DNA of 18,942 nucleotides. It comes from Prevotella sp. UBA1104 (GTDB taxonomy: Bacteria; Bacteroidota; Bacteroidia; Bacteroidales; Bacteroidaceae). The stretch spans positions 1 through 18,942 of the forward strand of contig DCBP01000046.1 of the NCBI GenBank assembly GCA_002314055.1, written 5' to 3'. The position numbers were made by a program, and so were the translations under genes. Under the pieces are notes generated by a model, which worked only from the letters and a program-made list of their open reading frames with translations, did no database searches and was not told the DNA's origin. This document shows, piece by piece, positions 1 to 6,183 of the stretch. How positions within the stretch are numbered: position 1 is the first letter of the stretch; each line of letters opens with the position of its first letter.

Positions 1-67
1 TCTGTAAATACTGTCTTACTAACGATATTTTTTCTTCGTTAGTGTAAAACTTGCGTTCTTTTTCCAT
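1..67 (-). CDS. Partial leftward gene, possible transposase N-terminus
   Basis: The reverse strand reads an ATG at 67-65 followed by 22 open codons that run off the left edge. The start of the product is MEKERKFYTNEEKISLVRQ, a basic and polar start leading into a helix. This resembles the first helix of the helix-turn-helix domain in IS3/IS66-type transposase subunits, which often have a K/R-Y/F-x-E/D-E-K-x-x-x-V-R-x-Y-L pattern. Too little is visible to assign a family. About 20 bases upstream (86-109, minus strand) the sequence begins TGTCC and could be an insertion-sequence end, but the other end lies outside the window. It could also be an ordinary regulator. Confidence 0.4.
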   Translation of the reverse strand, partial: MEKERKFYTNEEKISLVRQYLQ

Positions 68-248
68 TTTTTAAAGTTTTTGAACTGTCAAGTTATTCAG
101 TATAGGACAAAATAATATTTTGATACATAAAGTTCTTCTACTGAATCTACTCTTCTATTGAAACTGCTTCGCACCTGTTAATGGGAGATGGAGGAGGGAA
201 AAACTAAATCCGAAACTTTAATTAATTATTAATTTAAATATAGAATAT

Positions 249-785
249 ATGGAAACGACTAAAAATGATAAGTATTCTGATATACCTAAGAATTATCAAA
301 AATTCGTATTAGTTCAAAAAAGTAATGCTAAACCAGAAGATTACGGATATACCCAAGAGGGGATTATGTATGTTTTGAATATGATCAAGAATGATCCTAA
401 TAATATTGAACTTGAAGATGACGGACTTCAAAACGACTTAGGATGTATCTTTATTGACGGAATATGCGTTGAAAAGAATATAGAATTTGCAAAATATTGG
501 TTTGCCAAATCTGCAGATCAAGGCAATGATTTGGCAAGAAGCAATCTGGCTGACATCTACCGCAAAGGAACTGGAGGTTCTGAGGTTGATTATAAAAAAG
601 CTTTTGAACTTTACAAAGCATGCGGACTTCCTTATGCTCATTATCGCTGTGGCGAGTTTTATGAGAAAGGTTGGGGTGTAGAGAAAAACTTAGCTGAAGC
701 AAAACGCTACTACTCATTAGCCTATGAAGAGGGACATCAGTTGGCTAAGAAAAAAATAAAAGAATGGAATTTCTTAGAAGACTAA
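249..785 (+). CDS. Sel1-repeat (tetratricopeptide-like) protein
   Basis: This 178-residue protein has no signal peptide or membrane segment, so it is probably cytoplasmic. Residues about 60-170 hold roughly three Sel1-like repeats. Each shows the family pattern of a helix with L-G/L-A/C-G, then Y/F-x-x-G, then A-x-x-Y/W-x-x-x-A/S-x-x-x-G; examples are LGCIFIDG with AKYWFAKSADQG, LADIYRKG with AFELYKACG, and CGEFYEKGWGVEKN with AKRYYSLAYEEG. Sel1 repeats form alpha-alpha superhelices that mediate protein-protein contacts; no enzymatic role is implied. The first 55 residues do not match the repeats. The gene is followed 52 bp later by an ADP-ribosylglycohydrolase gene on the same strand, so the two may be co-transcribed. 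The AT-rich upstream region shows no clear ribosome binding site, which is usual in Bacteroidetes. The partner or function is unknown. Confidence 0.85.
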   Translation: METTKNDKYSDIPKNYQKFVLVQKSNAKPEDYGYTQEGIMYVLNMIKNDPNNIELEDDGLQNDLGCIFIDGICVEKNIEFAKYWFAKSADQGNDLARSNLADIYRKGTGGSEVDYKKAFELYKACGLPYAHYRCGEFYEKGWGVEKNLAEAKRYYSLAYEEGHQLAKKKIKEWNFLED

Positions 786-787
786 GT

Positions 788-835
788 ATGAACAAACGAG
801 AAATACCAAAAGACTATAAACCATCCATAAAATAA
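788..835 (+). other. 15-codon mini-ORF resembling the start of the Sel1 gene
   Basis: An ATG-to-TAA frame between the Sel1 and ADP-ribosylglycohydrolase genes encodes MNKREIPKDYKPSIK. Its IPKDYKP part resembles IPKNYQK at residues 13-19 of the upstream Sel1 protein. It ends 2 bp before the ATG of the next gene, so it could be a translated leader that couples to that gene. It could also be the remnant of a deleted second copy of the Sel1-type gene, or chance. Confidence 0.25.
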
Positions 836-837
836 TT

Positions 838-1650
838 ATGTTAGGAGCAATCATAGGCGATATTGTTGGCTCGAAGTATGAGTTCAACAATACATTTGAC
901 TACAACTTTGAGTTATTCGGCAAAGGATGCGACTTCACCGACGATACAATCTGTACGGTAGCTATTGCCGATGCGATATTAAACAAGCGAAGCTATCAGG
1001 AAAGCTTGCACGACTGGTGTCGCCGCTATCCCAGCCCGAAGGGAGCTTACGGCGGAAGATTCGCAGCATGGGTTCATTCAGACAATCCTCAACCATACAA
1101 CAGCTTCGGCAATGGATCGGCAATGCGGGTATCTCCTGTAGCATGGCTCTTTGATGATTTGTCACAAGTTCTGGAAGAGGCTGAAAAGACGGCACTCCCC
1201 ACACATAACCATCCCGAAGGAATAAAGGGAGCAAAGGCTGTGGCTCATGCCATATGGCATTTCCGCAAAAGCAAAGTCTCTTGTAAGGGTAAAGATGAAG
1301 ACGGTCTGTCAACGGACAATGCTCTAAACACGTTCAAAGGAATAGCCAACAGCTATTACGAGAACTTCGACACACAGGATTATCCCAAAGGAGTATTTGA
1401 CGAGACCTGTATGGATGCCGTCCCCCTATCCCTCCATATCATATCCGAATCAAAGGATTTCGAGGATGCCATACGTCTCGCCATATCTCATGGTGGCGAC
1501 AGCGACACCATCGGAGCCATCGTCGGTTCAATTGCCGAGGCACGCTATGGTATTCCACAAGAGATAAGATACAAGGCTATAAGTTATTTACCTCATGACA
1601 TGATGCTAATATATAAACGATTTACCGAAAGGCAAGATTTCACTTTATAG
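838..1650 (+). CDS. ADP-ribosylglycohydrolase (DraG/ARH family)
   Basis: This 270-residue protein carries the hallmark metal-binding motifs of the DraG/ARH fold: GAIIGDIVGS at the N-terminus, TDDT at residues 34-37, GNGSAMRVSP at 91-100, and SHGGDSDTIGAIVGSIAEA around 217-235, with D221, D223 and T224 as expected binuclear Mg2+/Mn2+ ligands. The family removes ADP-ribose from proteins, nucleic acids or small molecules in the cytoplasm; the sequence does not reveal the substrate. All metal-ligand motifs look intact, so it should be active. It lies 52 bp downstream of the Sel1-repeat gene and is closed by a strong bidirectional terminator. Some members act as immunity proteins against ADP-ribosylating toxins, and the setting beside a possible mobile element allows that reading, but nothing here proves it. 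No cognate ADP-ribosyltransferase is in the window. Confidence 0.93.
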   Translation: MLGAIIGDIVGSKYEFNNTFDYNFELFGKGCDFTDDTICTVAIADAILNKRSYQESLHDWCRRYPSPKGAYGGRFAAWVHSDNPQPYNSFGNGSAMRVSPVAWLFDDLSQVLEEAEKTALPTHNHPEGIKGAKAVAHAIWHFRKSKVSCKGKDEDGLSTDNALNTFKGIANSYYENFDTQDYPKGVFDETCMDAVPLSLHIISESKDFEDAIRLAISHGGDSDTIGAIVGSIAEARYGIPQEIRYKAISYLPHDMMLIYKRFTERQDFTL

Positions 1651-1692
1651 AAAAAAATAAGGTTGCGAACTTCCATGCAACCTTATTTTTTT
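1651..1692. terminator. Bidirectional intrinsic terminator
   Basis: A perfect 16-bp inverted repeat (1651-1666 and 1677-1692) encloses a 10-nt loop. The stem core is TAAGGTTGC/GCAACCTTA, flanked by seven A's on one side and seven T's on the other. It lies directly after the stop of the rightward glycohydrolase gene and 13 bp beyond the stop of the convergent VWA gene, so it can terminate both. Confidence 0.93.
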
Positions 1693-1704
1693 CTTTATCC
1701 AATT

Positions 1705-2328
1705 TTATTCATCCTTGAAATAGCGTCCGCTTTCCATAACATCATTTACCGCACAACACTTGTTGAATCTCACTCTTGCCCTATTCTCCATGGCAAACAT
1801 CTTTCTCGTGCCAGCTTCATCTTCAGAGAACTGCAGATGATTGTCGATACCCATATTCATGGCAATACCCTCAACATCAAGATTGTCAGTGCCGATGAAA
1901 GTAAAGGTCCAGTTCTGTTTCTTCAACTTCCCAATCAGATTCTTTATCATTTTCAGACTGTATTCTTCGCTACAGTTCTCCTCCCCGTCCGTGATAATCG
2001 TAACCAGCACACTGTCGCCTTCTTTTGTCAAGGCATTAATCTTTGCAATTCCCATGCCAATGGCATCATAGAGCGGAGTGCCACCACATGGATTATAATC
2101 CATTACGGTCAAAGGATGGGCATGACGCGCACTCACATTGTCGTAGAAAAGTTTCTTATGTGTACTGTCGAAGGTGATGAGTGTAATGCGCTGTTCCAGG
2201 TTTTTGTGAGTCTTCTGCATTTTCTGTATCGTTGTCAGTGTCTCGTTTATTCCCACCAGTGCCTGGCGCTGGATGATGCTCATACTTCCACTCTCGTCTA
2301 CTACCAAAAGATTGAATACTCGTTTCAT
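1705..2328 (-). CDS. Cytoplasmic von Willebrand factor A (VWA) domain protein
   Basis: This 207-residue protein is essentially a single VWA domain. The MIDAS metal site is visible: D11-x-S13-x-S15 (DESGS) after the first strand, the conserved Thr in GGTPLYDAIG, and the Asp of TDGEEN. VWA domains bind ligands through a divalent cation and often partner with AAA ATPases or signalling proteins. There is no signal peptide or membrane helix, so it is probably cytoplasmic, like the tellurium-resistance TerY-type stand-alone VWA proteins. The start at 2328 is supported by a good GGAGAA ribosome binding site about 7 nt upstream. No AAA ATPase, phosphatase or kinase partner is adjacent; the upstream gene on the same strand is an AraC regulator 175 bp away. 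The specific function is unknown. Confidence 0.88.
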   Translation of the reverse strand: MKRVFNLLVVDESGSMSIIQRQALVGINETLTTIQKMQKTHKNLEQRITLITFDSTHKKLFYDNVSARHAHPLTVMDYNPCGGTPLYDAIGMGIAKINALTKEGDSVLVTIITDGEENCSEEYSLKMIKNLIGKLKKQNWTFTFIGTDNLDVEGIAMNMGIDNHLQFSEDEAGTRKMFAMENRARVRFNKCCAVNDVMESGRYFKDE

Positions 2329-2398
2329 ACTTTTTTCTCCTATACTATTATTTGTTAAACATATATTTTCTTCTATGACGACCCATTCATAAACAGTA

Positions 2399-2463
2399 AT
2401 TTTCTTATAAATCCTTATATAAAAGCCTCCTGAATGAATGCCGTATATTCCTTATAAGAAAAT
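2399..2463. repeat. 12-bp AT-rich inverted repeat between AraC and VWA genes
   Basis: ATTTTCTTATAA at 2399-2410 is perfectly complementary to TTATAAGAAAAT at 2452-2463, with a 41-nt spacer. A second overlapping pair (ATCCTTAT 2411-2418 and ATAAGGAT 2462-2469) competes with it. It could be a regulator site for the VWA gene or a weak hairpin after the AraC gene. The AT-rich context means chance cannot be excluded. Confidence 0.45.
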
Positions 2464-2503
2464 AAGGATAACAAAATTAAGTGGAAAGGAAAAAAAAATA
2501 GCG

Positions 2504-3394
2504 TTATGCCGTATGCCGATACTCCGACGGAGTTTTGCCGGAATGCAACTTGAAGAACCTCACGAAATGCTGCGGATATTCAAAGCCGAGCCTCTGGCTA
2601 ACCTGTGCCACGGTGAGCGTCTCATCATCGAGCAACTGCTTTGCAGCTCTCAGCAAGCGGTCGTTGATAAATGTCTTGGCGGTCTTGCCAGTTTCTGTCT
2701 TTACGAGTTCTCCAAAATATTTTGCAGAGTAGAAACACTTGTCGGCAAAGTATGCCACAGACGGCAGACCTTCTTTCTCGGCTTTCGAGGCGATGTATTG
2801 GTCGAGAAGCTCCGAGAACTTCTTCACCACCGAATGGTTTATCTCCTCACGGGTAACAAACTGGCGGTCGTAGAAGCGCAAGCAATAGTTCAGCAGCAAT
2901 TCTATGTTGCTAACAATCAGTTCCCTTGAGTGTTTGTCGATACTCCTGTGAAGCTCTTGCTGAATCATATCGAGCACTCCGCGGAATATCTCTATCTCGC
3001 CAGTTGAAAGATGGAGAGCCTCATTGGATGTATAGTCGAAAAATTCATAACGGCTGATGTTCCGTCCCAATTGCGTGCGACTGAGCAAGTCGGGATGAAA
3101 GACCAACGCCGTCCACTTGGGATATTCCACTTCCGGATTTGGTTCCACATGGATTACCTGTCCTGGAGCAAAGCTCGTAACCGTCATCTCGTCGAAGTCA
3201 TACTTCGTTCTACCATACGACAGATTACACCCTTTATTCTCTTTCAAAAACAAGGCATAGAGACCATAATGGTATGTTGCCTCCTCAATCTTCCGAGGTT
3301 TGTCGAAGCGCGCTACACTTACCAAAGGATGTAGAGTCTCAAAGCCGAAGCGGTCGTTGAAATCCTGTACCGAGTTATAAAATATCTCCTTCAT
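2504..3394 (-). CDS. AraC-family transcriptional regulator
   Basis: The 296-residue product has an N-terminal cupin-like ligand domain (about residues 20-170, with SFAPGQVIHVEP typical of the AraC N-terminal fold). The C-terminal double helix-turn-helix DNA-binding domain spans roughly residues 200-293 and ends in the AraC signature region: SQRLGFEYPQHFVRFFKLHSG followed by KTPSEYR. The open frame extends 21 nt further to a GTG at 3415, but ATG at 3394 gives the usual Bacteroidetes start (MKEIFYNSVQDF) and is preferred. The gene is downstream of the DXS-like gene on the same strand, with an 89-bp gap that contains a C/G-rich hairpin, so co-transcription is uncertain. Ligand and targets cannot be read from the sequence; the VWA gene downstream and the DXS-like gene upstream are candidates by proximity only. 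Confidence 0.93.
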   Translation of the reverse strand: MKEIFYNSVQDFNDRFGFETLHPLVSVARFDKPRKIEEATYHYGLYALFLKENKGCNLSYGRTKYDFDEMTVTSFAPGQVIHVEPNPEVEYPKWTALVFHPDLLSRTQLGRNISRYEFFDYTSNEALHLSTGEIEIFRGVLDMIQQELHRSIDKHSRELIVSNIELLLNYCLRFYDRQFVTREEINHSVVKKFSELLDQYIASKAEKEGLPSVAYFADKCFYSAKYFGELVKTETGKTAKTFINDRLLRAAKQLLDDETLTVAQVSQRLGFEYPQHFVRFFKLHSGKTPSEYRHTA

Positions 3395-3417
3395 AACGAT
3401 AAAGATAGAATTCACAG

Positions 3418-3457
3418 ACTTCCCCTCCCCTGTTCTTAACCAATAGGGAGGAGAAGT
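3418..3457. repeat. C/G-rich hairpin of the CTTCCCCTCCC family
   Basis: ACTTCCCCTCCC at 3418-3429 pairs imperfectly with GGGAGGAGAAGT at 3446-3457 around an AT-richer loop. It sits after the stop of the leftward DXS-like gene and just before the AraC gene, so it may act as a terminator or attenuator. Related hairpins occur near 9444, 13482, 15007 and 15975. Confidence 0.6.
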
Positions 3458-3483
3458 ATATGAATACTGTATGATTCTGTTTA

Positions 3484-5268
3484 TTATAATATGTTCAATA
3501 TATCCTCAACAATCTGTTCGTCGAGCAGACGGTTGTCTGAAAGGAGCTTGTTAACATCGAAGCGGTCGTATAGTCCCTTCTTTATACCACCCACAAGCAC
3601 CTTCATGTCTGTCGGAGCATAATAAGAAGCGATTCGCTCGCCGAAGCCTCCGTCTTTGCAGCCGTCTTCGAGCGTAACCACAAGCTGATGGTCTGCCTTC
3701 AGCATGTCGAGAGTGTCGGCATCCACGGCATTAAGATAGCGCGGATTGACGAGAGTGGCATCGATTCCCTTGTCGGCAAGCAGGCGAACCACGTTCTCTC
3801 CCTTCTGATAGAACGAACCGGCAGCTATCACTGCAACCTTCGTTCCACGGTGCATCACCTTATACTTCGATTCGAAGCTATAATCCGTATCGACTTCTTC
3901 TGTTGTATGGTTCACGCCATTGCTCGGCACGCGGATGGCAATAGGTTTCTTCTCTTGCTGTATAGCCCAGCGCAACATAGCGAAATACTCCTCGCATGTT
4001 GTCGGGGCGAGATAGATTAGTCCAGGAATACTGCAGAGCATCGGTATGTCGAAGAGACAGATGTGAGTAATGTCGTTCATGGAGTTCACACCACCCCATA
4101 CCACGTTTATAACGGCAGGATTGGAGTTGATACAGAGGTCCTGGGCAATTTGGTCGTAAGTGCGCTGCACGAAAGTGCTGTATACTGTCCATACGGGATG
4201 CAGTCCACCCTTTGCCATACCTGAAATCATAGCCACTGCCTGTTCCTCGGCAATACCCATATCTATATGCTGCTTGCCTGCCTCCTTGCGTTTCTCCGGG
4301 GTGAAGCCAGCAGCCGACGGTGTTCCTGCTGTTACGGCAATAAGCTTTTCATCTTTTTTCATCTCGCGGAGCATCCAGTTGGAATACAGTTCTTCGTAGC
4401 TTTCTCCCTGAACAACTTCCGGAACGGTACCGTCTTCGTTTCTCCTCGGGCGACTGCCGTCTTCGATGTTAAACGGCATACCCCAGTGCCATGCTTCCTT
4501 GTTTTCCACAGCTGGTGCAAAGCCGTGTCCCTTCTCTGTGTGGATATGAACAACGGTAGGTTTGTCGGTATCCTTCACGCTACGGAACACTTCAATAAGT
4601 TTCTCTATGTCGTTGCCTTCCTCCAGATACTTATATTCAAAGCCCCATGCCTTAAACCAGTTGTGTTCGCAGGTGCCGTGGCTCTCGCGAAGAGCTCGCA
4701 GATTCTTGTATATGCCACCGTGGTTCTCGGCAATCGACATCTCGTTGTCGTTTACCACAATGATGATTCCCGTGCCAAGCTCCGAAGCCTCATCGAGTCC
4801 CTCGAAAGCCTCACCGCCGGAAAGCGAGCCGTCGCCGATTATTGCTATAATGTTCTCTTTCGTCCCCTTTATGTCGCGTGCCTTCTGCAAGCCAGTGGCA
4901 AGACTGATGGATGTTGAGGTGTGTCCCACTTCAAAATTGTCGTATTCCGGACACTCTGCGGGTGATGAATAACCGGAAATGGCATTCATGTCGTCTACAT
5001 TACCAAGAAAGCCTGAAGCTCTGCCTGTCAACACCTTGTGTGGATAACTCTGGTGGCTAACATCGAACACGAATTTGTCTACCGGAGCATTGAAAACATA
5101 ATGCAGGGCAACGGTAGCCTCAACGAATCCGAGGTTCGGTCCTACGTGTCCGCCATGTTTGCTCACACGGTTCAAGACTGCCGCACGTGTCTCGTCGGCT
5201 ACTATTTTCAGTGCTTCTATGTCCAATCCCTTCAAGTCGGCTGGCGACTTTATCTTCTCTATATACAT
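3484..5268 (-). CDS. DXS-like thiamine-diphosphate enzyme (transketolase superfamily)
   Basis: This 594-residue protein aligns over its length with 1-deoxy-D-xylulose-5-phosphate synthase, the cytoplasmic enzyme joining pyruvate and glyceraldehyde 3-phosphate in the MEP isoprenoid pathway, but is shorter than the usual 620-640 residues. Visible features are H41 in SKHGGHVGPNLG, the thiamine-diphosphate motif GDG (145-147) to NDN (173-175), E341 in GIAEEQAV (cofactor-activating Glu), Y363 and R369 in YSTFVQRTYDQ, H402, R446 in PIAIRVP, and the C-terminal transketolase domain from about residue 470. The canonical DRAGxVGxDGxTHxG loop is replaced by VVWGGVNSMNDITHICLFD, losing the DRAG Arg and shifting the Asp. 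It may therefore be a paralogue acting on a different acceptor; many Bacteroidetes carry a second DXS-like gene. No other MEP gene is nearby. A good promoter lies just upstream. Confidence 0.85.
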   Translation of the reverse strand: MYIEKIKSPADLKGLDIEALKIVADETRAAVLNRVSKHGGHVGPNLGFVEATVALHYVFNAPVDKFVFDVSHQSYPHKVLTGRASGFLGNVDDMNAISGYSSPAECPEYDNFEVGHTSTSISLATGLQKARDIKGTKENIIAIIGDGSLSGGEAFEGLDEASELGTGIIIVVNDNEMSIAENHGGIYKNLRALRESHGTCEHNWFKAWGFEYKYLEEGNDIEKLIEVFRSVKDTDKPTVVHIHTEKGHGFAPAVENKEAWHWGMPFNIEDGSRPRRNEDGTVPEVVQGESYEELYSNWMLREMKKDEKLIAVTAGTPSAAGFTPEKRKEAGKQHIDMGIAEEQAVAMISGMAKGGLHPVWTVYSTFVQRTYDQIAQDLCINSNPAVINVVWGGVNSMNDITHICLFDIPMLCSIPGLIYLAPTTCEEYFAMLRWAIQQEKKPIAIRVPSNGVNHTTEEVDTDYSFESKYKVMHRGTKVAVIAAGSFYQKGENVVRLLADKGIDATLVNPRYLNAVDADTLDMLKADHQLVVTLEDGCKDGGFGERIASYYAPTDMKVLVGGIKKGLYDRFDVNKLLSDNRLLDEQIVEDILNIL

Positions 5269-5302
5269 TACACGATAATTTTTAGTTTCTTGTTTTCGGT
5301 TG

Positions 5303-5334
5303 CAAAGATAGCAATAATAACAATATAATCACAA
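5303..5334 (-). promoter_or_regulatory. Bacteroidetes-type promoter for the DXS-like gene
   Basis: On the reverse strand a TATCTTTG -7 box (5310-5303) matches TAnnTTTG exactly. A TTG -33 element (5334-5332) lies 21 nt upstream of it. The predicted transcription start near 5296 gives a leader of about 27 nt before the ATG at 5268. Confidence 0.65.
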
Positions 5335-5414
5335 TACCATAAAAACAGAAATACATACCATTATTTCCCTTTCTGCCGCGGCTCATCCGATATTTGGAGT
5401 GATGATTAATATCT

Positions 5415-5628
5415 CCCACAGATAGCACAGATGACACGGATTTTTTCTAAATACAGGCTATGCCCACAGATTTAGTGTTTGCTGGCTTCACCGCAAGACT
5501 ACACAGATGAGAGCAGATTTATATATAATTTATCATAGAATCTGTGTAAATCAAGCCATGAAGTAGGCGACCTTACATCAGTGGCATTGCCTTACTGTCC
5601 GCATGGAAAAATCCGCGGTATCTGTGGG
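5415..5628. repeat. 214-bp segmented palindromic element
   Basis: The outer arms CCCACAGATA (5415-5424) and TATCTGTGGG (5619-5628) are perfectly complementary. Inside them CACGGATTTTT (5435-5445) pairs with AAAAATCCGCG (5607-5617) with one mismatch, and further in CACAGATT near 5465 pairs with AATCTGTG near 5539. The whole unit could fold into a long interrupted hairpin. It has no coding frame, which fits a small palindromic repeat or MITE-like remnant. Similar CACAGAT/ATCTGTG elements are, to my knowledge, scattered in Bacteroidales genomes. Confidence 0.6.
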
Positions 5629-5687
5629 AAAATAATATCATCGGCAATCCCAAGTCAAAAATCAATAAAGTCATTATAACACAATAA

Positions 5688-5839
5688 GTTGTTACCATCA
5701 AAATAATTCGTTCAATGACACTGAACAAATTTTCATGGCAACGATTTAATGAAGTTTCTATATCAATACTTCGTTAAATTTTATGCTGCGTCAGCAGCGA
5801 ATCCCAATATTAGTTATATTGACTACCATCAGTAATATT
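5688..5839. repeat. Cluster of four stem-loops
   Basis: Four hairpins follow one another. The first is an imperfect stem at 5688-5742 (GTTG..CCAT..AAAAT..GTTCA against its complement). The second has 12-bp arms with one G-T pair at 5744-5755 and 5768-5779. The third is GCTGC-GTCA-GCAGC at 5785-5798. The fourth is AATATTA/TAATATT at 5806-5812 and 5833-5839. The order and density suggest a structured RNA or repeat, but no promoter or terminator defines a transcript. Confidence 0.4.
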
Positions 5840-6086
5840 CCCGATTAATTGTGAGTGGGAACTTTACTCTGACGAAAATTTTAACGGACTATTTATTATA
5901 TATTATCGGAATCTCATTTTGCTGCGTTTTTAAACAAAAAATTTAGAGCATGAAATTGACGTTAGTCAACCTTGTCCTTTGTTTTTATGTTTTTTTCTAA
6001 ATATTCCTATAATATATATTATTCCATGAATTAAGTAAGTTAAGAATAGGCAAAAGCTGCATGAAAAGTTTTTTTTATTTTACCAT

Positions 6087-6171
6087 CACCCCTCGCCAAA
6101 AACCTTAAAAAGTCCCTGATTATCGGTGCTTAAAGCGTGAGGGATAGTATGAGGGGAGGTGGGGAATGGTG
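6087..6171. repeat. C/G-rich imperfect inverted repeat downstream of hipT
   Basis: CACCCCTC at 6087-6094 is complementary to GAGGGG-AGGTG at 6151-6161 with a short insertion, and CCAT/ATGG flank it outside. It begins 13 bp past the hipT stop on the reverse strand. It could slow or end hipBST transcription, but there is no proper U-run after it in that direction, so a dispersed repeat is equally likely. Confidence 0.4.
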
Positions 6172-6183
6172 TAGTTGTCCTTA

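Larger units (their letters stand above)
5269..6183. other. Gene-free region of about 915 bp rich in inverted repeats
   Basis: No open frame of credible composition was seen on either strand. The region holds the DXS-like promoter at its left end, a segmented palindrome at 5415-5628, four consecutive stem-loops at 5688-5839, a very AT-rich stretch (about 5870-6080) containing a TTGAC-GTTA-GTCAA palindrome at 5956-5969, and a C/G-rich imperfect inverted repeat at 6087-6171 beside the end of hipT. It separates the DXS-like gene from the hipBST operon and may be a landing site for repeats or mobile DNA. Confidence 0.7.

Noticed and set aside
1663..2358. 231-codon forward open frame
   Set aside because: It is antisense to the VWA gene, which has a MIDAS motif and a good ribosome binding site; the frame also starts inside the terminator.
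4267..4917. 216-codon forward open frame
   Set aside because: It is antisense to the DXS-like gene, whose cofactor motifs are intact.
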